Source of the DNA: Novosphingobium pentaromativorans US6-1
Lineage (GTDB): Bacteria; Pseudomonadota; Alphaproteobacteria; Sphingomonadales; Sphingomonadaceae
Direction of reading: 5' to 3'
Length of the DNA stretch: 64,000 nt
Assembly: GCF_000767465.1 (NCBI RefSeq)
Contig: NZ_CP009291.1
Coordinates: 3,018,501 to 3,082,500, forward strand
A program made the translations under genes and the position numbers. Below, piece after piece: positions 18,324 to 27,359 of the stretch. The notes under the pieces are model-generated. The model had not been told where the DNA came from and did not search any database. It worked only from the letters and a program-made list of their open reading frames with translations. Numbering within the stretch: position 1 is the stretch's first letter; each line of letters opens with the position of its first letter.

Positions 18324-19199
18324 ATGTCTCCACCATTGATCAGCGTAATCATTCCGGTCTGGAACGGCAGCGACGTGATCGGCCGGTGCCTGACCGCGCT
18401 GCGCGAACAGACCCTGCCGGCCGGGCAGTTCGAAGTTATCGTGGTCGACAACGGATCGACGGACAATTCGGTGCAAATCGCGCGCGAATTCCCGGAAGTG
18501 GTGGTTTACACCGAACAGCGCCCCGGTTCCTATGCCGCGCGAAATCGCGGCCTTGCGCATGCGCGCGGGCGTTACATCGCCTTTACCGATGCCGATTGCC
18601 GGCCGGATCCGCATTGGCTGGAAAAGGCCCTGAAAGGGGCCGAGCGCAACCCCAGGGCGGGTGTTCTTGCAGGGCAGATCTGCCTGTTCGAAGAGGGTGA
18701 GTTCTCCAACGCCCTGTTCAGCGATTACGAGCGTCTGTTCAGCTTCCCGCAAGCCTTTGCGCGCCGCGGCAATTGCGCAACGGCCAACTGGATGAGCCGG
18801 CGCGAGATCTTCGACAAGCTCGGTGGTTTCGACGAAAACCTTAAGTCGGGCGGCGACAGGGCCATGGCTCTGCGTATTCGCGGGGCCGGGTATCCGCTCG
18901 TCTATGTGCCCGAAATGATCGTCGGGCACCCCGTTCGTGCTACCCGGGAAGAATTAATCCGAAAACGTCGCAGGCTCAGCGGTGGCCGGTGGGACAGGAC
19001 GCAACCATCGGGAAGACTTGCAAGAGTTCTGGGAGTCACGTTATATGACACGATCAGACGAATAAGACGCGTCTGGATGGCGCCCGGTCTTACTATTGGC
19101 CGCAAGATTGCGTTGGTGCGCCTCACTATGGACCTTTCGGTCGTTGCTACTCGTGAATACTGGCGGCTATTTTTTGGCCGTCGATCCGCAAGACAGTGA
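18324..19199 (+). CDS. Glycosyltransferase family 2
   Basis: This 291-residue inverting GT-A enzyme has ISVIIPVWNG at the start, VVDNGSTDNS near residue 42 and a D-A-D metal site (FTDADCRPDPHW) near 88. A GGDRAMALRIRGAGYPLVYVPE block follows near 185. The ATG at 18324 has an AGGGG site 6 bases upstream, so the earlier in-frame ATG at 18288 is less likely. The C-terminal 80 residues are basic and may sit at the membrane surface. It begins a rightward unit with another GT2 and an outer-membrane barrel. The sugar transferred is unknown. Confidence 0.88.
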   Translation: MSPPLISVIIPVWNGSDVIGRCLTALREQTLPAGQFEVIVVDNGSTDNSVQIAREFPEVVVYTEQRPGSYAARNRGLAHARGRYIAFTDADCRPDPHWLEKALKGAERNPRAGVLAGQICLFEEGEFSNALFSDYERLFSFPQAFARRGNCATANWMSRREIFDKLGGFDENLKSGGDRAMALRIRGAGYPLVYVPEMIVGHPVRATREELIRKRRRLSGGRWDRTQPSGRLARVLGVTLYDTIRRIRRVWMAPGLTIGRKIALVRLTMDLSVVATREYWRLFFGRRSARQ

Positions 19200-19216
19200 A
19201 TTGATCGGGGTTCTGA

Positions 19217-20191
19217 ATGACGTCTCCCAAGTTCTCTGTGGTATTACCGCTCTACAACAAGGCCGATCATGTCGCGGCCTCGATCGAGAGCGCGCTGAAG
19301 CAGAGCCTGCCACCGTTCGAAGTGATCGTGGTCAACGACTGCTCGACCGATGGCAGCCGCGAAATCGTGGCGGCCATCGATGACGAACGCGTGCGTATTT
19401 TTGACCGCGACCGACCCGGACCGGGTGGCTATGCCGCACGAAACCTCGCCATTCGTGAGGCGCGGGGCGACTGGATCGCTTTTCTCGATGCCGACGATTT
19501 CTGGCACGAGGATCATCTCGAGGTGCTCGCAGGGGCCATCGCCAGGGCTCCTGCGGCCGGTGTCGCGGCAACCCGCTTCAATCACGTATTCGAAACCCAC
19601 AGCCAGCCCCAGCGCATCGCCCGGGCTTTGGAAAACGGGGCTGTTCTGGACTTTGCGCAGTTCCTCGAAGCATGGCTGGAAGTGCGCGAATGCCCGATGT
19701 GGACCGGCGCGATCGCCTTGCGGCGCGACCTCTTGCTCGAAGCCGGTCTCTTTCCGGAGGGGCGCGCCGTGCGCGGCGGCGACAAGGATCTTTGGCTCAG
19801 GGCCATGCGCCATTCTGTCTTTACCTACGATGCCCGGTTCACCGCCGACTTCAGCCGCGATTCCACCAACAAGGTCAGCAAGTCGACGAACACGCTTTCG
19901 ACGCCCTGTCTGATCGATACGGCGCGGGCGATGCTCTCAGGGGCGGGGCCGCGGGAGAAGCGCCTCTTGCGTCTCCTTATCAATCAGGAAATCGCGCACT
20001 ACACGCGCTATTCGCTCAAGCTGGACAGCCGTATCCGCATTCCCTTGCGCGATGTGGCCCTGCCTGAGGGCTGGGGCACTCTGGCGTTACTGGCCGTCAC
20101 CCGCTGGACGCCCGCGTCCTTGCGCAAATCGGCCTATCAGTTGATCAAATCAGTTCGGGCGAAACATATCGGGGCAGGGCAGACCGTATGA
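19217..20191 (+). CDS. Glycosyltransferase family 2
   Basis: This 324-residue GT2 enzyme starts KFSVVLPLYNKADHV, has VVNDCSTDGS near residue 37 and the D-A-D-D metal site (FLDADDFWHEDHL) near 91. It also has MWTGAIALRR and a later GGDKDLWLRAM block that probably contains the catalytic base. It lies 17 bases after the previous GT2 gene. It overlaps the outer-membrane barrel gene by 4 bases, so all three are one operon. The role is most likely one step in building the repeat unit. Confidence 0.88.
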   Translation: MTSPKFSVVLPLYNKADHVAASIESALKQSLPPFEVIVVNDCSTDGSREIVAAIDDERVRIFDRDRPGPGGYAARNLAIREARGDWIAFLDADDFWHEDHLEVLAGAIARAPAAGVAATRFNHVFETHSQPQRIARALENGAVLDFAQFLEAWLEVRECPMWTGAIALRRDLLLEAGLFPEGRAVRGGDKDLWLRAMRHSVFTYDARFTADFSRDSTNKVSKSTNTLSTPCLIDTARAMLSGAGPREKRLLRLLINQEIAHYTRYSLKLDSRIRIPLRDVALPEGWGTLALLAVTRWTPASLRKSAYQLIKSVRAKHIGAGQTV

Positions 20192-21531
20192 ACAGAAGAT
20201 CGATGTCCGCGACCCATGTGATCGCGCGCGCGATTTCGGGGGCGTGCATTCCCATGGTCGCCTTCGGGGTGACGACCGTGCCGGCGATGGCGCAGAGGTA
20301 TGACCCGTTCAGCAAGCTCGGGACCTTGGGCGCCAGTGACAATCCGCTGGACGAGGACCAACCGGAAAGTGTGACCGGACGTTCGCGGCCGGAATATGCC
20401 GCGGTGCCGATCCAGGCGGGTTCGCTGCAGATCATGCCGCAGGTTTCGGTCAATTCCGAGTTCGAGGACAACGTCTATGCGCGGGAAGACAACCGAATCA
20501 GCGACGTCAATGTCACAATCCGTCCCCGCCTGTCGATCTCGCGGCCATCCGAAGACTTCGCGTGGTCGCTCGCAGGTGAATACGAAGCAACGCGCTTCTT
20601 CAGTCTGACGTCCGAAAACACCAACGACTATGCGTTCAGGGGCGGCTTGCAATACCAGGTTGGAAGCACGACCACCTTTCAGGCAAATGTCCTGCATTCG
20701 CGCAATTCGGAGCAGCGTTCATCGCCTGACTCGCCGACCGGAATTGTCAGGCCGAACCGTTTCAAACTGACTGAAGGCTATGCCGATATCCGGCACAGCT
20801 TCAACCGCGTCAGCTTGCAGGCGACGGCCGATTACCAACGGCTGACTTATCGCGACAACTTCAATAACCTCGGCGAAATCGTCGATCAGAGCTTTCGCGA
20901 TCGCTCGGTCTATACGGGCGGTTTGATCGCGCAATATACGATGAGCCCGAACTTCGCGATATTCGCGGCCGGCTCCGCCAACAAGCGCGACTACCGGACG
21001 CGGATCGGTCCTGTTCCGGCGCGCGACTCCACCGGATATGAGCTGGCGCTGGGTGCCAACTTCGCCGTTGGCAAACTGATGCGCGGAACGCTGCGCGCCG
21101 GGTATCTGCGCCAGAACTACAAGGATCCGGCTTTCAGTGACAACAAGGGCCTGCTCCTGCGCGGTGAACTGGCCTATTACGTGACGCCGCTGGTTACATT
21201 GACGGCAAAGATCGACCGGACCGCCAGCGATACCGGCGTACGGCAGGCGGGTGGCTACGTGAAGACGACCGCCACGCTCCAGGCCGATTACGAATTGAAG
21301 CGCAACCTGATCTTCCACCTCGAGGCGGGGAACGAGAACCGCAATTACAACGGCGTCGACCGCACTGACAATCGCTTTACCGGGCAGGTCAAGGCGACCT
21401 GGCTATTGAGCCCGCGCTGGTCCCTGCAGGCCGGGTTCAGCCATCGCGGTCAGGATAGCTCGGGCGTCGCGAGCGGACGGGATTTCAGCGAAAATCGCGT
21501 GACCTTCGGAATCCTGTTCAAGGGGCTCTAG
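20188..21531 (+). CDS. Outer-membrane beta-barrel protein of the exopolysaccharide export system
   Basis: This 447-residue exported protein has a signal peptide that probably ends at AMA-Q near residue 36. The rest is a chain of alternating strands rich in aromatic and polar residues. It ends in the typical outer-membrane tail ENRVTFGILFKGL. It resembles the BBP2 group of putative barrels found in sphingomonad polysaccharide loci. The gene is translationally coupled to a GT2 gene (ATGA) and lies near the short OPX gene at 22273-22848. I infer that it forms or completes the export pore; this has not been shown from the sequence. Confidence 0.78.
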   Translation: MNRRSMSATHVIARAISGACIPMVAFGVTTVPAMAQRYDPFSKLGTLGASDNPLDEDQPESVTGRSRPEYAAVPIQAGSLQIMPQVSVNSEFEDNVYAREDNRISDVNVTIRPRLSISRPSEDFAWSLAGEYEATRFFSLTSENTNDYAFRGGLQYQVGSTTTFQANVLHSRNSEQRSSPDSPTGIVRPNRFKLTEGYADIRHSFNRVSLQATADYQRLTYRDNFNNLGEIVDQSFRDRSVYTGGLIAQYTMSPNFAIFAAGSANKRDYRTRIGPVPARDSTGYELALGANFAVGKLMRGTLRAGYLRQNYKDPAFSDNKGLLLRGELAYYVTPLVTLTAKIDRTASDTGVRQAGGYVKTTATLQADYELKRNLIFHLEAGNENRNYNGVDRTDNRFTGQVKATWLLSPRWSLQAGFSHRGQDSSGVASGRDFSENRVTFGILFKGL

Positions 21532-21586
21532 ACGAACGGGGGCATTGTCAGGGCGCGCTGCCATCGAGACGGCGGCCCTGGGCAAG

Positions 21587-22276
21587 TCAGGCCTGCGCGC
21601 GGACGGCGGCAGCCTCGCGGCAGCGGCGCAGCAGGTTTTCGGGCACGAGGCGGTTGACGTAGCCTTCCGATCCTTTTTCAGAGATCAACTGGCCCGGATT
21701 GCCGCCGACTACGCCCTTTTCGGGGACCGATTTCGTAACCACGGCATTGGCGCCGATGGCGCAGTCGTCGCCCAGATGGATGTGGCCGATGATCTTTGCC
21801 CCGGCCCCGATGAACACGCGGTCTCCCAGCACCGGCGAACCGGCTCGCGAACCGCGGTTGGCCTGCCCCAGCATCATGCCATGGGTCAGGTTGGCATTGG
21901 CGCCGATCACGGCATCGCCGTTGATGTATATGCCGCCGAACCGATTGATGAACAGGCCGGGGCCGATCACCGTGTATTCGGGAATGGCAATGCCGTATTT
22001 GTAGCGAGAGCGCAGCAGTATCCACTTGGACAGCGGATAGAGACCGAACGCCTTGAAGCGCCTGGTTTTCAGGTAGCCGCAAGTGCGCATTTGCACGGTG
22101 TACTTGTAGCCTGGCGTGAACAGGAAGTGCCGCCAGAATGCCTTGGCATCGGTGCGCCCGCCGTAGCGATAGAGGTCTGCCGTCAGCAGCAGGCGCAGTT
22201 CCCTGAACGAACGGGCGCAACCGCGCTGATGGTTTTCACTCAGCTTCGCCGGTTGCAGGCGAGACATGTCATTCAA
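21587..22276 (-). CDS. Left-handed beta-helix acyltransferase (serine acetyltransferase-like)
   Basis: This 229-residue protein carries the hexapeptide-repeat fold from about residue 98 (IGPGLFINRFGGIYINGDAVIGANANLTHG) to about 195. It includes GDRVFIGAGAKIIG and GANAVVTKSVP, as in CysE and WcaF-like O-acetyltransferases. In this locus it most likely adds acetyl groups to the polymer or its precursors. The frame can start at a TTG (22276), which sits 8 bases after GGGGAG, or at an ATG (22267) with a poorer spacing. The TTG overlaps the upstream OPX stop. Donor acetyl-CoA is the family norm. Confidence 0.82.
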   Translation of the reverse strand: MNDMSRLQPAKLSENHQRGCARSFRELRLLLTADLYRYGGRTDAKAFWRHFLFTPGYKYTVQMRTCGYLKTRRFKAFGLYPLSKWILLRSRYKYGIAIPEYTVIGPGLFINRFGGIYINGDAVIGANANLTHGMMLGQANRGSRAGSPVLGDRVFIGAGAKIIGHIHLGDDCAIGANAVVTKSVPEKGVVGGNPGQLISEKGSEGYVNRLVPENLLRRCREAAAVRAQA

Positions 22277-22848
22277 AAGTAACGCTCCCCGATGCGGATC
22301 GTGTCGCCGGGCGCTACGGGAATGCCCGCGGTCAGCTTGTAGGGGTGTTCGTCTTCCTCCCCGGCGCCCTTGATATAGACTCGCTTTTCGTTCGCACGGT
22401 AGGTGAAGCCGCCGGCCTTCGCGACGGCATCCCTAATGGTTAATCCCAAGGAGTAGGGGTACTCGCCCGGCTTGCCGACTTCGCCCAGGATATAGATCGG
22501 GCGATAGCTGCCGACTTCGACGGCGACGCTCGGCTCTGTCACATAGCCGCTGGCGAGGCCGGCCATGATCGTCTCCTGGATGGCCGACGGCTTGACGCCC
22601 GCCGCCTTGACGTTGCCGACAAGCGGGAAGGCGATCGTACCTTCCGAGGAGATCACGAAGTCCCCGCTCAGGGCCGGTAACCCGTAAGTGGTAACCTTGA
22701 TCGTGTCCCCGGGTGCAAGCTGGAGTTCCACGTCCCTGCTTTCGCGCGGCTTTTCGCCGGCGATGACTGGATTCGGTGCACTGACAGCGGTCAGCGCAAG
22801 AGTGAGTGTCAAAACCTGAAACCATGTCTTGGCCATCGTTCGCCCCAT
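22273..22848 (-). CDS. Short OPX polysaccharide export protein
   Basis: This 191-residue secreted protein has a Poly_export domain (about 40-115, starting LQLAPGDTIKVTTYG) and one SLBB domain (IYILGEVGKPGEYPY onward). The signal peptide has no lipobox cysteine, unlike Wza. There is also no C-terminal segment for the Wza helical outer-membrane ring. This is the short OPX type, as in Xanthomonas GumB-like proteins, which need a partner barrel. An alternative ATG at 22836 has GGGGCGA before it and may be the true start. It is followed directly by the acyltransferase gene. Confidence 0.88.
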   Translation of the reverse strand: MGRTMAKTWFQVLTLTLALTAVSAPNPVIAGEKPRESRDVELQLAPGDTIKVTTYGLPALSGDFVISSEGTIAFPLVGNVKAAGVKPSAIQETIMAGLASGYVTEPSVAVEVGSYRPIYILGEVGKPGEYPYSLGLTIRDAVAKAGGFTYRANEKRVYIKGAGEEDEHPYKLTAGIPVAPGDTIRIGERYF

Positions 22849-22876
22849 TGTCTGTTGTCTGCTGCTTACGCCGTTT

Positions 22877-24082
22877 TCATGAAGTCTGACTGCTTGCAGC
22901 TATCTTGGGGCGATGCGCCGTGACGGATTTGCGCCGGGTTGCGGCCAATCTGTCGATGATCTCCCAGTAGCTGCCGGTTGTCTGCATAATATCGAACTTG
23001 TGCGTTATGGACGCGGCGGTTGCGCCTTTCGCTCTGCGCAAGGCGGGTTCGTAGACCAGGCGCAGGGCCTGTGCGAATGCCGCGGTGTCGTTGGTCGGAA
23101 CGACCACGCCGGCAGCGCACTGTATCATGCCCTCGCTTTCGTCTCTCGGTCTATTGAGGAGGATCTCCGATGGACCGGACGGGCAGTTCGTGGTCACGAC
23201 GGGCAGACCGCAGGCCATGGCCTCGACCATGCCGTTGGGGAAGCCTTCCGCGTTCGAGGGCAGAGCGAAGAGCGTTGCCCGCTTGAGCACGGAGAAGGGA
23301 TTGTCGATGAAACCGGGCAGGTGGACACGGCCTTCGAGGCCGAGTTCTGCGATCTGCGCTTCCAGTTTCGACCGTTCGGGGCCTTCGCCCAGGATTACGA
23401 GCTTTCCTGGCAGCCCGGACTGCGCGAAAGCATCGATCAACATCGTGAAATTCTTGTTCGGGACAAGCCGACCGGTCGCAGCGATGTATTCGCCGTCGAT
23501 AGCGATCGCTGGTTCCCGCGCACCCAGTTCCTCGATCAGGTCGTGGTCGACGGGGTTGAAGATGATGGACACCCGGTCTTGTGGAACGGCGAAATTGTCA
23601 TGCAGATCCTGCGCGACGCCGTCGGACACGGCGATGACGTGATCGGCCCGGGGGTAGGTAAGGCGCAACAACAGCCGGCTGGCCAGCGAGCGCAGTCGTC
23701 CGCCGAAGTGGGCGGTGCTGTTGACGCGTTCGCTGATAATGCAGCCGGTCGGCAGGCCCTTCGTGGCCACAATGTTGCTGACATTGGCGCGTGACAGGAA
23801 ACTGAGCGTCACATCTGGGCGTATTCGCGCGTAGAGGCTGCGAAGTGCCACGATGCTGGGCAGGAACCTGCCTCGGCAGTCGAGCTGAATCACTTCGATC
23901 CAGTCGGGCACAGCGTAGGCGTCGGGCTCCTTGTCGAGAAGGACCAGCAATATGTCGTAGCGCTCCCGCCAGGGGCCGGAGGCGCGCAGCAAGGTTGTCA
24001 TGATCCTTTCCGCCCCGCCGCCGGCGAGGGAATTGATCACGAACACGGCTTTCTTCTTTGGTACAGGGCCTGACATCATCAT
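22877..24082 (-). CDS. Glycosyltransferase family 4
   Basis: This 401-residue GT-B enzyme has an N-terminal acceptor domain with the glycine loop NSLAGGGAERIM. Its C-terminal nucleotide-sugar domain has GRLVPNKNFTMLIDAFA and the E-x7-E motif (EGFPNGMVEAMACGLPVVTT) near residue 275-290. Three ATGs in a row (24082, 24079, 24076) begin right at the TAA of the preceding GT4 gene, so the two are coupled. The C-terminal 25 residues are basic. It would add a sugar with retention of configuration. The donor cannot be named. Confidence 0.87.
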   Translation of the reverse strand: MMMSGPVPKKKAVFVINSLAGGGAERIMTTLLRASGPWRERYDILLVLLDKEPDAYAVPDWIEVIQLDCRGRFLPSIVALRSLYARIRPDVTLSFLSRANVSNIVATKGLPTGCIISERVNSTAHFGGRLRSLASRLLLRLTYPRADHVIAVSDGVAQDLHDNFAVPQDRVSIIFNPVDHDLIEELGAREPAIAIDGEYIAATGRLVPNKNFTMLIDAFAQSGLPGKLVILGEGPERSKLEAQIAELGLEGRVHLPGFIDNPFSVLKRATLFALPSNAEGFPNGMVEAMACGLPVVTTNCPSGPSEILLNRPRDESEGMIQCAAGVVVPTNDTAAFAQALRLVYEPALRRAKGATAASITHKFDIMQTTGSYWEIIDRLAATRRKSVTAHRPKIAASSQTS

Positions 24083-25236
24083 TATTTGGCGGTACGCGAA
24101 GCCGATCTTGCGATGCTGACCGCATCGTTGGGAATTGCTGCAACCGATCGATATAGCGCAGCGGTCTTGAATGCCGCAGCGTCCCAATCGAACCGCTTCT
24201 TGACCGTTCGCGAGTCAGAACTCCGGGCCTTGTGATTGGTTGCCAGCAGGCTGGAAAGCCGTCCGACATCGCCAACCGGGAAGTAGCAATCGTCGCTCAG
24301 ACCAAGATCGCGATTGGCCTCGATGTTGCTGAGCAGCATCGGCGCTTCGCACGAAGCGGCTTCGAGCGCGGCGATCGGCAGGCCTTCATGGTAGGAGGGC
24401 ATCACGAACAGGGCGCAGTTCTCGTAAAGGCATTTGAGGACCGGCCGCGTCTGGAAGCCGAGAAAGCGAATCCGCTCGCTCTCATGCGAGCGCAGCTCTC
24501 GCGCATAGTCGGAATCGTGATCGGCATCGCCGGCAATGGCCAGGACCCAGTCATCGCCCAGATCCGCCGACTGGAACGCCAGGACAAGGTCGTGCAGGCC
24601 TTTTTCCGGGACCAGGCGACCGACCGCGACCGCATATTTCTTGCCGGTGAGGCCAAGCGCGTCATGCACCTGGGCGGCCTCGACCCCATCGGAAGGCAGC
24701 TTGGGCGTGCCGTTGGGGATGTAGGAAACCTTGTGCGCCTGCGAAGGGAAGATCTCGCGCAGGCGGTCGGCCAGGGAAGGCGAGATCGCGATCACGCGAT
24801 CGGCCCAGATCAATCCCGACCGTTCGCCTATGCGCAGGATCATCTTGGCCATCTTTCCCCATTTCGCGCGCTCGTAGTCTGCGCCGTGGTGGGTCACGAT
24901 CACCTTGAGGCCGAGGATGCGGGCAAGGGGCGTCATGAGCGCCGGGCCGATGCCATGGATGTGAAGGACGTTAGCCTTGTTGAACCAGGCATAAAGCGTC
25001 GCAACGAACGTGGCGACGATCGCTTCGAACGAGCGTGAGCGGGGCGCGGGCAGCGGCGTCAGCGTGACGCCTTCGAAACTGCGCCGCTCGGCATCGACGT
25101 AAGGGCCTCGGCACAGGACATTGAGGTCGAAGTCGTTGTTGGTCGCCTTGATGCGCGGCAACAATTCTTCGCAGTGACTCTCAATCCCGCCCATGACACG
25201 AGGCATCCCCCGAAGGCCGGTAACGAATATTTTCAT
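24082..25236 (-). CDS. Glycosyltransferase family 4
   Basis: This 384-residue GT-B enzyme starts MKIFVTGLRGMPRVMGGIESH, a common opening of GT4 enzymes in EPS loci. The C-terminal domain has VGRLVPEKGLHDLVLAF and an E-x7-E-like stretch (SYHEGLPIAALEAASCEAP) near 280. The ATG at 25236 has AGGG 8 bases upstream; an earlier in-frame ATG (25260) has no such site. It heads a leftward unit GT4 - GT4 - OPX - acyltransferase that runs from 25236 to 21587. Substrate unknown. Confidence 0.87.
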   Translation of the reverse strand: MKIFVTGLRGMPRVMGGIESHCEELLPRIKATNNDFDLNVLCRGPYVDAERRSFEGVTLTPLPAPRSRSFEAIVATFVATLYAWFNKANVLHIHGIGPALMTPLARILGLKVIVTHHGADYERAKWGKMAKMILRIGERSGLIWADRVIAISPSLADRLREIFPSQAHKVSYIPNGTPKLPSDGVEAAQVHDALGLTGKKYAVAVGRLVPEKGLHDLVLAFQSADLGDDWVLAIAGDADHDSDYARELRSHESERIRFLGFQTRPVLKCLYENCALFVMPSYHEGLPIAALEAASCEAPMLLSNIEANRDLGLSDDCYFPVGDVGRLSSLLATNHKARSSDSRTVKKRFDWDAAAFKTAALYRSVAAIPNDAVSIARSASRTAK

Positions 25237-25605
25237 GGCGTCTGCCCTGTTCGAGTGCATCCACCGCCACAGCTCTATTACCTGAAGTTTAGAGCATCAG
25301 ACCAAAGACTTACTCCAAAAGGGGTAAGTTGCTCCGGTGCGACGACGTTGTTCCACCTTTATTCTCATCGACTCAGTACCAAGTACTTCAATACTAAGCG
25401 GACGATAGCTGTCTGTCGGAGCGAATGATAGCTTGCCTCAAGGGGTACTTGAACGCCTATTGTGCGCTGCAGCAGTCCTCTCGTCGGGTTTTAGCCTCGC
25501 TATATCGTACGCCGTCCGAGTTAAGGTAATTTCACAAGGTAGCTAACAGGCGATAGGGGGTGAGGCCGGCTGCGACAGGTTTGCCAGATTGTATAACAAT
25601 CGATT
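25237..25605. other. AT-richer intergenic region upstream of the GT4-OPX unit
   Basis: About 370 bases hold no gene. The stretch is clearly richer in A and T than its surroundings, which fits a promoter and regulatory region for the leftward unit starting at 25236. Short palindromic pieces such as AAGTACTT are present. I cannot assign a known operator. Confidence 0.45.
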
Positions 25606-26661
25606 TCAGGCGCGGTTGCGCTTCACCCTGATTTTTTGTGAATTCCGTTCCGGGACCCACGTGATCACTGGTTCGGGGCCTTCGACCCGAATGAGCGGGG
25701 CATCGGGTGCGTCTATGGTCGCATTTCGGATTTCGAGGTGCATCGGCTCCTTGGTCGCGAAGAAAAAGACCGGGGCCGAGTTTCCTGGCGATGCTTTCAC
25801 CACCGGCTGGTCGATGACGTAGCGCTTCACGCCGCCGTGGAAGGAGAAATGCGACTTGCCGCCCGTGCCGCCGTAATGGCGCGGGTCTACGCTGGTGCAG
25901 CGCAGAAGTTCGCCGCTGTTCCACAGGCGGTAGTTGCGCTTGTTCGCACGGGCGATGCAGTTTTCGAGGCGCACGTCCGCCGACTTGAGGTCGAAGCCGC
26001 CGTCGCTGCAGCCGGTGGCGACGCATGAGATGTAGCGAATGCCATGGTTGCCACGTTCATCGGAGAAGCCATCGCCATTCCAGTACTTGTCCTTGGGTCG
26101 CGAGGCTTCCCGGAAGTCATGCGCTTCCACCCGCGTGTAAGTGATGTCATGGGCGGTGCCGTCGAGCTGGTAGCCCACGCAGTAAAGATCGCACCGCGAA
26201 CTGCCGAAGGCCTTCACGTCCTCGATCCTGCCGTTATGCGAACCGTAGCGGATGCGGGTCATCGTTCGGTCGACATCGCGGGCCGTGACTGAACGCACGA
26301 CGAAATTGGTGAGGTTTGCCGGGACACTCTTGTCCGAACTGGTTACCTCCAAAAAGCGGTAGAGATTGTTCGCCGAGCAACTTTCGATGGACAGATTGTC
26401 GACCGGCATGCGTACGCGTACGCCGCCATTGCCCAGGTCGAGAAACTTGCAGTTCTGGATGAGCGAGTTCGATTGGGCGCGCAGCCCTTCGCCACCATCG
26501 CCCTTAACGCCGTCGGCGGCGCGATTGCCCTGGAAGGTCTTGCCGCTGATCACGGTAGATGCGCCCGCTGATGAAGAGCGGGAAAGGACCAGCGCAGTGA
26601 TCCCCGTCGACGCGGTAATGGCTGTGGTTACGACGTAGCGGCGCGTGAGCTTCGATTGCAT
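25606..26661 (-). CDS. Secreted right-handed beta-helix protein (possible polysaccharide-active enzyme)
   Basis: This 351-residue exported protein begins MQSKLTRRYVVTTAITAS, a twin-arginine-like signal ending near residue 33. The mature part shows the short, regular turns of a right-handed parallel beta-helix: NSLIQNCKFLDLGNGGVRVR, NLSIESCSANNLYRFLEV and ADVRLENCIARANKRN. This is the fold of many polysaccharide lyases and epimerases. No catalytic triad can be assigned by eye. In an EPS locus, trimming or modifying the polymer in the periplasm is likely. The ATG at 26661 is preceded by GGGAAA; an upstream frame start at 26709 is unlikely. Confidence 0.68.
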   Translation of the reverse strand: MQSKLTRRYVVTTAITASTGITALVLSRSSSAGASTVISGKTFQGNRAADGVKGDGGEGLRAQSNSLIQNCKFLDLGNGGVRVRMPVDNLSIESCSANNLYRFLEVTSSDKSVPANLTNFVVRSVTARDVDRTMTRIRYGSHNGRIEDVKAFGSSRCDLYCVGYQLDGTAHDITYTRVEAHDFREASRPKDKYWNGDGFSDERGNHGIRYISCVATGCSDGGFDLKSADVRLENCIARANKRNYRLWNSGELLRCTSVDPRHYGGTGGKSHFSFHGGVKRYVIDQPVVKASPGNSAPVFFFATKEPMHLEIRNATIDAPDAPLIRVEGPEPVITWVPERNSQKIRVKRNRA

Positions 26662-26924
26662 CGTGAGTTTCCCGGCGGCCAAGGATGGATGGAGAGGCCG
26701 GGGGCGCATGTGTCATGCAGGCAATACCTGCGAGCCCGACCTCGTGCAGTCGGGAAGGTGACGATAGCCTGCCGGGAGCGCAACCCGGGTGACGTCGAGA
26801 TACGTTAAAAATTGACCAGTCGAAGCAGAGGCGCGGCCAGATGTTGGCTTTCGGGGGTTAGCTCGGCAACGAATCCAGCGATTTGCCTTTTCAGCCGCAG
26901 CCGGATCGGTGCACCATGCAGATG

Positions 26925-27119
26925 TCAGCGACGTTTGCGCATGGCCTTCCAGCCGGCGGCGATGCCCACGCCGAGAGTCGCAGGAACGGCAACAACAACC
27001 AGAACGGCGGCAACCCCCGCAGTCACGACTGCGGAGCCTGCGAGGTGCAGCGCTTCGCCGACGACCTGGTCGGTCGTTCTCGTAGCAGTCGACCTTGCCA
27101 GTCCGGTTCCCTTGTTCAT
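26925..27119 (-). CDS. Small single-span membrane protein of unknown function
   Basis: This 64-residue protein starts at an ATG (27119) with GAGGG about 6 bases upstream. Residues 28-55 are strongly hydrophobic (SAVVTAGVAAVLVVVAVPAT) and it ends in a basic tail (KAMRKRR). That suggests one membrane span with a cytoplasmic C-terminus. It lies between the beta-helix gene and ugd. There is no recognisable family, and the gene call rests only on the ribosome-binding site and the protein-like composition. Confidence 0.45.
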   Translation of the reverse strand: MNKGTGLARSTATRTTDQVVGEALHLAGSAVVTAGVAAVLVVVAVPATLGVGIAAGWKAMRKRR

Positions 27120-27359
27120 TGCGACCCTCGCATCCTGTAGTCTCGCTCAGGCTGCAATTCAGCCTTAGTCTGGAACGGACTACCTCCATCTTATTAACAC
27201 GTTCTTATCATTAGACTAAGATGGAGTTGGACTTATCAAGAATTTTTTGGTTCGATCCGGCTGTTTCCTGGCGTGTAAAAGCAATTCGGGCACAGCACGC
27301 CTTGCAGCGAGCCATGCCCGAAGCAGTCTATCTTGTCGGGGCCTTTGCCCCTCCCGTGA

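Noticed and set aside
27336-27355. Terminator after ugd (GGGGC-CTTT-GCCCC)
   Set aside because: The stem is only 5 bp and there is no T-tract on the minus strand.
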